A stretch of DNA of 17,236 nucleotides from an uncultured Flavobacteriales bacterium (GTDB lineage Bacteria > Bacteroidota > Bacteroidia > Flavobacteriales > BACL11), in NCBI GenBank assembly GCA_913052655.1, contig CAJXFN010000011.1:1-17236 (forward strand), written 5' to 3'. Each line of letters begins with the position of its first letter. Position 1 is the stretch's first letter. The notes below the pieces were generated by a model. That model made no database searches. It saw nothing but the letters and a program-made list of their open reading frames with translations, and was not told the DNA's origin. Position numbers and translations under genes: made by a program. Below are positions 6,970 to 14,207 of the stretch, piece by piece.

Positions 6970-8602
6970 AGTTAAAAACTATTTTAAATTCTGAATCATA
7001 CCAAAATGTATAATTCTCTTTATATTTCTTCTCGATAGATTTTCGTTTTATCTTCATTGTAGGAGTTAATAAGCTATTTTCAATACTCCATTCTTCTTGT
7101 AAAACAACTAATCTATGAATCCGCTCATGACTATCTAATTTTAAATTTACAATTTGTAAAGTATCTGATAGATTACTAATTAAATCTAATTTTTCTTTGA
7201 AATGACCTCTTTCTGAAAGAGTAATTAAAGCAATAGGTTGAGGAAGTCCATTTCCTACAACACAAACCTGTTCTATATTTTTATTAGTAGAAAGTTTCAT
7301 CTCAATTGGAGATGGAGCTACATACTTTCCTTTTGAGGTTTTAAAAATATCTTTAACTCTTCCTGTAATTGTTAAAAAACCTTCCTGATCAATTTCTCCT
7401 TCATCACCTGTATGCAGCCAACCATCTTTTATAGTTTCTGATGTTTGTTCTTCTTCCTTATAATAGCCATCCATTAAAGCATTATGTTTTATAAGTATTT
7501 CATTCTCTTCTGAGAGTTTTACTTCACAAAAAGGTAAGGCTTGTCCAACAGATCCTATTTTTATTTTATTTTTAAAACTCACATGAGAATAGCAGGTATT
7601 TTCAGTCATCGCATAAGCTTCTTGAATAGTTATCCCTAATCTAGCAAACCATTTTATTAATGTAGATGGTGTTGGAGCTGCTCCTGTAAAGATATTATTT
7701 GCTCTACTTAATCCTAATCCTTTCTGAATCTTCTTTTTTACTAGCGAGGAAATAAAAGGAATTGCTAATAGAATATTTAATTTCTTTTGCGGTAATTTCG
7801 ATAAAATACCTTGTTGAAATTTTGTCCAAATTCTTGGGACTCCTAAGAAAACAGAGGGAGATGCCTCTGAAAGATTACTTGCAAAAGTATCCAAACTTTC
7901 AGCAAAATACACCTTTCCACCTGAATAGATAGATCCCATTTCAACTAATAACCTTTCCGCAATATGACACAAAGGTAAATAGGAAAAGAAAGATTCTTCT
8001 TTTAATGAAAGAGCATGAACAGCATTTGTTGTCGCAAAACTAAAATTGTAAAACTTATGCATTACTCCTTTAGGATCTCCTGTTGTCCCTGAAGTATAAA
8101 TTATGGTTGCTAAATCAGTATCTTCTCTAATTATATTTTGTTCCATTGGAGAAATATCTTCAATCAAATCATTCCATTTAGGGAAATCCTCAGAATAGAA
8201 CGGATAAGTAATACAATTCATTTCTTCAGGTATACCCCCTTTCATTTTATTAAAATCATCTAATTTACCTACAAATAAAAGTTTAGACTCACTATGAATT
8301 AGTATTTTGTTTAAAGTATCTGCGCTTAAATTTGGATATAATGGCACTGAAATATGTCCACTCATCATAATTGCTAAATCAGTCATAATCCAATGAGCAC
8401 AGTTTTTTGAAAGAATAGCAATCTTACTTTGCTTTTCAAGATTTAAAGACTTTATATACGAAGCCATTTTTCTTACCTGTAACATAGCTTCTTGATAGGT
8501 CCAATTATGCCAAATACCCTCAATTGGTTGACTTAAATATAATTGATTGGGCTTTTCTTTTTCCCACCTATACATCATTTCTAATGGAGTTAAATATCTC
8601 AT
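6959..8602 (-). CDS. Long-chain fatty acid-CoA ligase (AMP-forming)
   Basis: An adenylate-forming enzyme that activates fatty acids with ATP and CoA. Counting from ATG 8602 (547 residues): P-loop YTSGTTGDPKGV at 169-180, the TGAAP block 307-311 and AMTEN 331-335 for adenine and acyl binding, LHTGD 396-400 for ribose, the hinge GRVKD 414-418, and the C-terminal PTMKIKR with catalytic Lys517. The fold is that of the long-chain ACSL/FadD15-like group; chain length is not decided by sequence. In-frame ATGs also occur at 8620 and 8632, and a TTG at 8638. I prefer 8602 because homologues begin just before the TPLE motif and because the -7 box at 8636-8643 places transcription start at about 8632-8630. 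The gene diverges from marR across a 40-bp palindrome and overlaps the channel gene by 11 nt. Confidence 0.9.
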   Translation of the reverse strand: MRYLTPLEMMYRWEKEKPNQLYLSQPIEGIWHNWTYQEAMLQVRKMASYIKSLNLEKQSKIAILSKNCAHWIMTDLAIMMSGHISVPLYPNLSADTLNKILIHSESKLLFVGKLDDFNKMKGGIPEEMNCITYPFYSEDFPKWNDLIEDISPMEQNIIREDTDLATIIYTSGTTGDPKGVMHKFYNFSFATTNAVHALSLKEESFFSYLPLCHIAERLLVEMGSIYSGGKVYFAESLDTFASNLSEASPSVFLGVPRIWTKFQQGILSKLPQKKLNILLAIPFISSLVKKKIQKGLGLSRANNIFTGAAPTPSTLIKWFARLGITIQEAYAMTENTCYSHVSFKNKIKIGSVGQALPFCEVKLSEENEILIKHNALMDGYYKEEEQTSETIKDGWLHTGDEGEIDQEGFLTITGRVKDIFKTSKGKYVAPSPIEMKLSTNKNIEQVCVVGNGLPQPIALITLSERGHFKEKLDLISNLSDTLQIVNLKLDSHERIHRLVVLQEEWSIENSLLTPTMKIKRKSIEKKYKENYTFWYDSEFKIVFNYDK

Positions 8603-8615
8603 AATTTTTTTTATG

Positions 8616-8631
8616 TGCATAAAAGTATGCA
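8616..8631. promoter_or_regulatory. Second candidate MarR site in the acyl-CoA synthetase leader
   Basis: TGCAT (8616-8620) and ATGCA (8627-8631) form an inverted repeat with a 6-nt spacer. The half-site TGCATAA is identical to that of the main palindrome (8676-8682). It lies just downstream of the -7 box, where a bound repressor would block early elongation. Confidence 0.35.
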
Positions 8632-8635
8632 TTTT

Positions 8636-8643
8636 CAAAAATA
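8636..8643 (-). promoter_or_regulatory. -7 promoter box of the acyl-CoA synthetase-channel operon
   Basis: Minus strand TATTTTTG matches TAnnTTTG. Its -33 region, about 20 nt upstream, falls inside the 40-bp palindrome, so repressor binding there should exclude polymerase. Confidence 0.5.
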
Positions 8644-8655
8644 GGTTATATATAA

Positions 8656-8695
8656 ATATCTATATTTATTATGCATGCATAATAAATATAGATAT
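8656..8695. promoter_or_regulatory. Perfect 40-bp palindrome, likely MarR operator
   Basis: Every base from 8656 to 8675 pairs with its mirror partner in 8676-8695, centre between 8675 and 8676; symmetry breaks at 8655/8696. The core is TATTATGCATGCATAATA. It lies between divergent genes, covers the -33 regions of both promoters and touches the marR -7 box. It has no T tract on either side, so it is not a terminator. MarR dimers usually bind 16-20 bp palindromes, so 40 bp could hold two dimers. Confidence 0.6.
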
Positions 8696-8700
8696 ATTTG
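8693..8700 (+). promoter_or_regulatory. -7 promoter box of the marR operon
   Basis: Plus strand TATATTTG matches TAnnTTTG, 15 nt upstream of ATG 8716. Its first three bases are the last three of the palindrome, which fits autorepression by MarR. Confidence 0.5.
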
Positions 8701-8715
8701 TATAAAATTATTTAG

Positions 8716-9141
8716 ATGGAACCAGAAGACACAATTGATTATAACCTAAGAAAAACGTGGTATAGTATAGCAAAATATTATAATAGAACAGCAAATGAGT
8801 ATATGGGAAGCATGGCTTTAGGAATGATCTTACTAAATATTGATATGTACGAGGGCACACCATCAACTCAACTTGGACCAAATATGGGAATGGAAGCAAC
8901 ATCTCTAACAAGATCTTTAAATAGTTTAGAAAAACTTGGTGTTATAGAAAGAAGAAAAGATCCAAATGATAAAAGAAAAACTATTATTCATCTAACTGAA
9001 TTCGGCAAGCAAAGAAGAAAAATTGCAAAAAAAACTGTAATAGAACTTAATAATTCCATTTTTGGTGAATTGGAAGATAATGAAATAAAAACATTCTTTA
9101 ATGTTATAATGAAAATTAATAAAATTATTAGTAAATATTAA
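8716..9141 (+). CDS. MarR-family transcriptional regulator
   Basis: A 141-residue winged-helix protein. Terminal helices (about 8-40 and 105-140) form the dimer interface. The DNA-binding part is about 47-98: helix pair around TPSTQLGPNMGMEATSLTRS, the recognition helix ATSLTRSLNSLEKLG (61-75), and the wing ERRKDPNDKRKTIIHLT (78-94) with the conserved Asp and Arg/Lys of MarR wings. MarR proteins usually repress nearby, often divergent, genes and release DNA on binding a small ligand. Its place opposite an acyl-CoA synthetase and before an acyltransferase suggests a fatty acid or acyl-CoA as ligand; that is inference. No cysteine is present, which argues against thiol redox sensing. A 40-bp palindrome ends 20 nt before its start. 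Confidence 0.88.
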   Translation: MEPEDTIDYNLRKTWYSIAKYYNRTANEYMGSMALGMILLNIDMYEGTPSTQLGPNMGMEATSLTRSLNSLEKLGVIERRKDPNDKRKTIIHLTEFGKQRRKIAKKTVIELNNSIFGELEDNEIKTFFNVIMKINKIISKY

Positions 9142-9151
9142 TTTGGATCAA

Positions 9152-9874
9152 ATGGGTTTATTTAAAAAAGACAAATTTGGTCACATTTTAATTATAAAAA
9201 AAATTCTTATAATTATTATAGGAATATTTTCATATAAAAAATTTTCTAGAGAAAAAAAAATTAAAATAGAAGGTACTAGTAATATACCTAATAAAAAATT
9301 AAATAATGTTTTATTTATTTCAAATCATCAAACATATTTTTTAGATGCAATTGGAATAATTCACGTATTAAATTCTACAATTAATGGAAATAAAAATAAT
9401 TTAAATATTTTATCATATTTACTAAAACCTAAATTAAATACCTATTATGTCGCTGCAAAAGAAACAATGAATAGTGGAATAATTCCTAAAATATTATCAT
9501 ATACTGGAGCAATATTAATTGAAAGAACCTGGAGAGAAAACGGAAAAAAAATAAAAAGAGCGGTAAATAATAATGATATAATTAATATAAATAAAGCCTT
9601 GAAAGAAGGTTGGTTAATTACTTTTCCACAAGGAACAACAAAAAATTCAGGCAAGATAAGGAAGGGTACTTCTCATATAATATTAAATAATCAACCATTA
9701 GTAATACCAATTGTTATTAATGGATTTGCTGATAAATTTGAAAAAAAATCTTTAAGTATAAAAAACCCTGAAAAAGAAATTTCAATTACATTTAAAAAAC
9801 CTTTAAAAATAAATTATAAAAAGGATTCAATTGATGATATAACATTGAAAATAAAAAAATCATTAGAACTATAA
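9152..9874 (+). CDS. Lysophospholipid (1-acyl-G3P-type) acyltransferase, PlsC-like
   Basis: A 240-residue protein. A hydrophobic segment at about 12-27 should hold it to the inner membrane. Acyltransferase motifs counted from ATG 9152: NHQTYFLD (58-65, His59 and Asp65), GAILIERTWR (119-128), FPQGTT (158-163) and VIPIVING (184-191). Classical PlsC has H-x4-D and FPEGTR; here the spacing is H-x5-D and Glu/Arg are Gln/Thr. I recall the same variant in flavobacterial relatives annotated as 1-acylglycerol-3-phosphate acyltransferases, so it is probably lineage-typical rather than damage. TTG 9143 would add three residues; ATG 9152 is preferred. The gene follows marR by 10 nt. GC is only about 20% by hand count, the lowest in the window, and Lys, Asn and Ile are abundant. 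Confidence 0.82.
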   Translation: MGLFKKDKFGHILIIKKILIIIIGIFSYKKFSREKKIKIEGTSNIPNKKLNNVLFISNHQTYFLDAIGIIHVLNSTINGNKNNLNILSYLLKPKLNTYYVAAKETMNSGIIPKILSYTGAILIERTWRENGKKIKRAVNNNDIININKALKEGWLITFPQGTTKNSGKIRKGTSHIILNNQPLVIPIVINGFADKFEKKSLSIKNPEKEISITFKKPLKINYKKDSIDDITLKIKKSLEL

Positions 9875-9883
9875 TACATAGAA

Positions 9884-11125
9884 ATGAAATTCACAATATT
9901 TAATTTTGGAGAAGAACTTCAAGAGGGGTTGGAAATGATGGGATTTGAAATAGCAACTCCAATCCAACAACAAGCAATACCAATCATCCAGAATAACATA
10001 GATTTAATTGCCTGTGCACAAACAGGAACTGGAAAAACTGCCGCTTTTGTCCTTCCTATTTTAGATAAACTAACTAAAAAAAAATCTAACAATAAAGTAA
10101 ATACTATTATCATTGCTCCTACCAGGGAACTTGCTAAACAAATTGATAGGCAAATTGAAGGCTTCTCATACTTTACTAATTCTTCTTCCTACCCTATTTA
10201 TGGTGGAGGTACTGGTGTAGAGTTTGATAACCAAAAACAAGCTTTAAAAAATGGAGCAGATATCATTATCTGCACGCCAGGTAGATTATTAGCTCATTTA
10301 GATTTTAATTATTTTGACACCTCTGGAGTAGAACATTTAATTTTAGATGAGGCAGATAGAATGTTAGACATGGGCTTTTATGAGGACATCATGAAAATTG
10401 CAAGGGCACTACCAAAGAAAAGACAGAATCTATTATTTTCAGCAACCATGCCTCCAAAAATCAGACAGTTAGCAAACAATATACTCAAAAATCCAAAGAA
10501 TATCAGTATAGCAATATCCAAACCAGCTGAAGGGCTTACTCAACATGCTTACATGACCCACGATAATCAAAAAGTAAAATTAGTAAGAGCAATCCTAGAA
10601 AAAAAAGGTAATGATTTAAGTCATGTATTGGTATTTGCTTCCAGCATAAAAAGTGTAAGAGAAATTAAAAAAACACTTAATAAATCAGGAATGAGAGCAT
10701 CTGAAATGCATTCAGGATTAGATCAAGAAAAAAGAGAACAAACTATCCGTGATTTTAAAAATAAGAAAATAAAGATCTTAGTTGCAACAGATATCTTATC
10801 AAGAGGGATTGACATTAAAGGGATCGAGTTAGTAATAAACTATGAAGTCCCTCATGATGCCGAGGACTACGTACATAGAATAGGAAGAACCGCTAGAGCA
10901 GACAGAACAGGCGAAGCGATAACTTTCATTAATCCAAAACAAGTAAAAAACTTTATGGAAATTGAAAAGTTGATTGAAAAAGAAGTTCCTAAGTTAGATC
11001 TACCAAATGGTTTTGAAAAAGCTCCTGAATATAAATTAGTTAATAATAATAATAAGAAGAAGAAGAAGAAGAAGAAGAAAAAAAATTGGAAGAATTCGAA
11101 GAAGAAACCTACCTCTCCAATATAG
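9884..11125 (+). CDS. DEAD-box ATP-dependent RNA helicase, RhlE-like
   Basis: A 413-residue helicase with all expected motifs: Q motif GFEIATPIQ (20-28), Walker A AQTGTGKT (45-52), PTREL (79-83), TPGR (131-134), DEAD (155-158), SAT (186-188), SRGID (306-310) and HRIGRTAR (331-338). It unwinds short RNA duplexes using ATP, in roles such as ribosome assembly, mRNA decay or cold adaptation. The two RecA-like domains end at about residue 370. After that comes a basic tail with four Asn and ten Lys in a row, encoded by an AAT/AAG codon repeat, which probably serves as an RNA-binding arm as in other RhlE-type proteins. The start lies 9 nt after the acyltransferase stop, so it is likely part of the marR operon. 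Its last 17 nt overlap the end of the opposite-strand UbiD gene. Confidence 0.92.
   Translation: MKFTIFNFGEELQEGLEMMGFEIATPIQQQAIPIIQNNIDLIACAQTGTGKTAAFVLPILDKLTKKKSNNKVNTIIIAPTRELAKQIDRQIEGFSYFTNSSSYPIYGGGTGVEFDNQKQALKNGADIIICTPGRLLAHLDFNYFDTSGVEHLILDEADRMLDMGFYEDIMKIARALPKKRQNLLFSATMPPKIRQLANNILKNPKNISIAISKPAEGLTQHAYMTHDNQKVKLVRAILEKKGNDLSHVLVFASSIKSVREIKKTLNKSGMRASEMHSGLDQEKREQTIRDFKNKKIKILVATDILSRGIDIKGIELVINYEVPHDAEDYVHRIGRTARADRTGEAITFINPKQVKNFMEIEKLIEKEVPKLDLPNGFEKAPEYKLVNNNNKKKKKKKKKKNWKNSKKKPTSPI
11042..11083 (+). repeat. Trinucleotide microsatellite in the helicase tail
   Basis: Four AAT codons (11042-11053) are followed by eight AAG codons (11054-11077) and two AAA codons. All units are in frame, so slippage would change the length of the Asn/Lys tract without breaking the gene. 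Confidence 0.85.
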
Positions 11126-12833
11126 GAGCATGATGTTCTTTTATCCTTGCATCAATAACAGGAATAGTACAGGAGAAATGTTTATTATTAATTTCTGAAT
11201 TTAATCCATATATATCATTTGCGGGACTAGAACGAGTAAAAGTAACCCACAACCAATTAGAAAAATCTTCACTTACAAATTGTGAGTCATCTACTAAAGT
11301 AATAAGTCCTATTCCATTTAAATCTTGTTGTTCTAAACTAAAAACTAAATCTTTAATCTCTCCTTTTCCTTCAACAACTAAATTTCCACTGCTTACTAAA
11401 TTAGGATTTGAAAATCCCTTGGGTAATTTAATTTGCATTAAACTTTCTAAAAGTTTTCTTTTTATATCACCTGCAGCAGCTATAACAACTTTAGAACCTT
11501 CATTAAGTCCATCCCCACTATAATCTAAAGTATCTATAGTTGTTTTAGTTTGAAAATGCAAGTCTCTATCCCAATCTACCCTCTCGAGAAAATGGGTAAA
11601 ATATTCCTTCTCATTATTTACATTAGGTCCATTTTCCTCATCACAAATAAATAAGTATTTAGCTAAGGAAACTTGTCCTGTTCCCAAAATACGATTTGCA
11701 ATAGTCAATAACTCTTGTGGTTTTTTAGTTGGATTAAAAGGAGTGTATCTTTCACTACCTACCGCTAATAATAATGGATGAACACCAGCTTCATCAACTG
11801 CATTTAAAGATTTTACTCCAGGAATTTCTTTTTCTATAGCCTTTCCACTAATTTCATGAATTAATGCACCAAACTGAGAATCCTCTTGTGGAGGACGACC
11901 CACAACTGTAAAAGGCCAAATACCATTCTCTTTTGCGTAGACCTTGTGTACTTTTAGTACAGGAAAGTCATGTACTAAACTATAATAACCTAAATGATCT
12001 CCAAATGGACCTTCAGGTTTTAAATCATTGGGATGTAGCTCTCCACAAATTACAAAATCGGCATCTGCAGAAATAGTATATCCATCTTTCTTTGCATATC
12101 TAAACCTTCTTTTTGCTAATACTCCAGCAAAAGACAATTCTGACATTCCCTCAGGAAGTGGCATAACAGCTGCAAAAGTATGTGCAGGAGGGCCACCTAC
12201 AAAAATAGACACCTTTAAAGGTTCTCCTTTTTTAATTGCTTTTTTCTGGTGCACTCCTATTCCTCTATGGATCTGATAATGCATACCAACTTCTTTATTC
12301 AACTCATAATCATTTCCTGAAATTTGTATACGATACATTCCTAAATTTGAGTTTAGAATTCCTGGATTCTCTATATCTTCTGAATATACTTGAGGCAAAG
12401 TAATAAACGCTCCACCATCCTCTTTCCAACATTTTATTTGAGGTAATTCCTCTATCCTAATTTCTTTAAATGATTTTGGTAAAGCAACTTTTTTAGGAAT
12501 GGAATAAATTCCATTTAATAGTGTAAAAAATGATTTGAAAGGATTTTTTAATGCATTTAAAGGGTTTAATTTAAAATCAATTAAGTCCTTAACTACATCT
12601 ATACTGTTTCGAAAAATGAACTTACCTCTATCTAATGTTCCAAACAAATTAGAAGAGGCTTTATATTTTGTACCCTTGATATTTTCAAACAATAGTGTTT
12701 TTTTACCTTCTTTAAACTCATTCAAATGAATAGAAGCCATATCTAAATCAGGATTTACTTCTTCTGAGATAATTCTTACTTCTCCATTTTTAAATAAATC
12801 TGAAATACATTGATGTAAACTTTTATAAGACAT
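11109..12833 (-). CDS. UbiD-family decarboxylase (prenylated-FMN dependent)
   Basis: A 574-residue protein of the UbiD family, which (de)carboxylates aromatic or unsaturated acids using prenylated FMN made by UbiX. Active-site features can be placed: NLGMYR with Asn163 and Arg168, spaced as Asn168/Arg173 of fungal Fdc1; a His-rich block MHYQIHRG (184-191); and EGPFGDHLGYYS with Glu274 and Asp279, matching Glu277/Glu282 except that the second acid is Asp. The VVGRPPQED block follows at 310-318. The substrate cannot be set from sequence; 4-hydroxy-3-polyprenylbenzoate is the textbook one, but Flavobacteriia make menaquinone, so another aromatic acid is likely. No ubiX is in the window. The start has a -7 box four bases upstream, and the 3' end overlaps the helicase gene by 17 nt. 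Confidence 0.88.
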   Translation of the reverse strand: MSYKSLHQCISDLFKNGEVRIISEEVNPDLDMASIHLNEFKEGKKTLLFENIKGTKYKASSNLFGTLDRGKFIFRNSIDVVKDLIDFKLNPLNALKNPFKSFFTLLNGIYSIPKKVALPKSFKEIRIEELPQIKCWKEDGGAFITLPQVYSEDIENPGILNSNLGMYRIQISGNDYELNKEVGMHYQIHRGIGVHQKKAIKKGEPLKVSIFVGGPPAHTFAAVMPLPEGMSELSFAGVLAKRRFRYAKKDGYTISADADFVICGELHPNDLKPEGPFGDHLGYYSLVHDFPVLKVHKVYAKENGIWPFTVVGRPPQEDSQFGALIHEISGKAIEKEIPGVKSLNAVDEAGVHPLLLAVGSERYTPFNPTKKPQELLTIANRILGTGQVSLAKYLFICDEENGPNVNNEKEYFTHFLERVDWDRDLHFQTKTTIDTLDYSGDGLNEGSKVVIAAAGDIKRKLLESLMQIKLPKGFSNPNLVSSGNLVVEGKGEIKDLVFSLEQQDLNGIGLITLVDDSQFVSEDFSNWLWVTFTRSSPANDIYGLNSEINNKHFSCTIPVIDARIKEHHAPILER

Positions 12834-12837
12834 TATG

Positions 12838-12845
12838 CAAAAATA
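12838..12845 (-). promoter_or_regulatory. -7 promoter box of the UbiD gene
   Basis: Minus strand TATTTTTG matches TAnnTTTG, followed by CATA and ATG 12833. It is built into the T tract of the terminator behind gltA, so the end of one unit and the start of the next share sequence. Confidence 0.5.
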
Positions 12846-12880
12846 AAAAAAGGAAGTCTATTTGACTTCCTCTTTTTTTT
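12844..12880. terminator. Rho-independent terminator after gltA
   Basis: AGGAAGTC (12851-12858) and GACTTCCT (12864-12871) form an 8-bp stem with a TATTT loop. On the minus strand a run of six to seven T follows, and on the plus strand eight T (12873-12880), so the element could work in both directions. Its main job is to end the gltA transcript before the UbiD gene. Confidence 0.85.
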
Positions 12881-12895
12881 AATATTAATAAAAAA

Positions 12896-14182
12896 TTATC
12901 TGTTTTCAATATTGACATATAATCTTTCCGGATATCCGGTATAAACTTGTCTTGGTCTACCAATTGGTTCCTGATTTTCTCTCATTTCTTTCCATTGTGC
13001 AATCCAACCGGGAAGTCTTCCTAAGGCAAACATTACTGTAAACATATCTGTTGGAATACCTAAAGCTCTATAAATAATCCCAGAGTAGAAATCTACATTA
13101 GGATATAATCCTCTTGCTTTAAAATATTCATCATTAAGTGCAACTTGTTCTAACTTTTTAGCAATATCCAACACAGGATCTTCTATTCCTAATTCATTTA
13201 AAACATCATCAGCTGCCTTTTTTATAATTGTCGCTCTCGGATCAAAGTTTTTATATACTCTGTGTCCGAATCCCATTAATCGGAAAGAATCTGATTTATC
13301 TTTTGCCTTAGCAACATATTTATCTACATCACCACCATCTCCCTTTATCTTTTCTAACATCTCAATTACTGCTTGATTTGCTCCACCGTGAAGAGGACCC
13401 CATAAGGCTGCAATCCCCGCAGAAACAGAGGCGTATAAACTAGCATGAGATGAACCCACAATTCGAACAGTAGAAGCAGAACAGTTTTGCTCGTGATCTG
13501 CATGTAAGATTAATAATTTGTCAATAGCCTTTGCAACTACAGGACTAATCTCCTTTTCAAAAGTAGGAAGTCCAAACATCATATGCATGAAATTTGCTGT
13601 ATAACTCAATTCATTTTTAGGATACATTATTGGTTGTCGCATCCTATTTTTATAACTCCAAGCTGCTAAAGTTGGAAGTTTTGCTATAGCTCTAATTATT
13701 GTTCCATTCACTTCTTCTTTTGACCTATTTGGATCTAAAGATTTAGGATAAAATGCTGTTAAAGAAGAAACTAATGAAGATAAGACACCCATTGGGTGAG
13801 CTTTAGATGGGAAACCATCTAGTATAGATTTTACATCTTCATGAACTAATGAATGATGAGTAATTTCATCAATAAAAAAATCTAACTCTGATTTAGTAGG
13901 AAGCTCCCCATAGATAAGCAAATACGCAACTTCTAAAAAAGTTGCTTTTTCTGCCAATTCTTCAATAGAATAACCTCTATATCTTAAAACTCCTTCTTCT
14001 CCATTTAAAAAAGTAATTGCACTCTCTGTAGAACCAGTATTTTTAAAACCTCTATCTAAGGTAATTAATCCTGATTGGGACCTAAGTTTACTTATATCTA
14101 ATGCGTTTTCATTTTCAGTACCAGTAATTACTGGTAAATCATATACATTTCCTTCAAAGTGTAATTCTGCTTTCTTTCCCAT
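12896..14182 (-). CDS. gltA: Citrate synthase, type II
   Basis: A 428-residue enzyme that condenses oxaloacetate and acetyl-CoA to citrate, the entry step of the TCA cycle. Catalytic residues sit in their usual blocks: His230 in HADHEQNCS (227-235), His265 in GPLHGGANQAV (262-272), His307 in GFGHRVYK (304-311) and Asp364 in YPNVDFYSG (360-368). The N-terminal domain (about 1-55), typical of the hexameric NADH-sensitive type II enzymes of Gram-negative bacteria, is present. It lies 25 nt after the enolase stop with no promoter motif in between, so it should be co-transcribed with carA and eno. A strong hairpin terminator follows within 50 nt. Length and composition are ordinary. Confidence 0.96.
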   Translation of the reverse strand: MGKKAELHFEGNVYDLPVITGTENENALDISKLRSQSGLITLDRGFKNTGSTESAITFLNGEEGVLRYRGYSIEELAEKATFLEVAYLLIYGELPTKSELDFFIDEITHHSLVHEDVKSILDGFPSKAHPMGVLSSLVSSLTAFYPKSLDPNRSKEEVNGTIIRAIAKLPTLAAWSYKNRMRQPIMYPKNELSYTANFMHMMFGLPTFEKEISPVVAKAIDKLLILHADHEQNCSASTVRIVGSSHASLYASVSAGIAALWGPLHGGANQAVIEMLEKIKGDGGDVDKYVAKAKDKSDSFRLMGFGHRVYKNFDPRATIIKKAADDVLNELGIEDPVLDIAKKLEQVALNDEYFKARGLYPNVDFYSGIIYRALGIPTDMFTVMFALGRLPGWIAQWKEMRENQEPIGRPRQVYTGYPERLYVNIENR

Positions 14183-14207
14183 TCCTTTTATTTTTTCTTG
14201 TATTTTT

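Noticed and set aside
8656..8695. The 40-bp palindrome as a terminator or mobile-element end
   Set aside because: It lies between divergent starts, has no T tract and no transposase nearby; operator fits better.
11042..11083. AAT/AAG repeat as a CRISPR or sequencing error
   Set aside because: It is a simple codon repeat without spacers, keeps the frame and encodes a basic tail common in RhlE-type helicases.
12028..12276. Plus-strand frame of 82 codons
   Set aside because: Antisense to the conserved UbiD active-site region, so a shadow.
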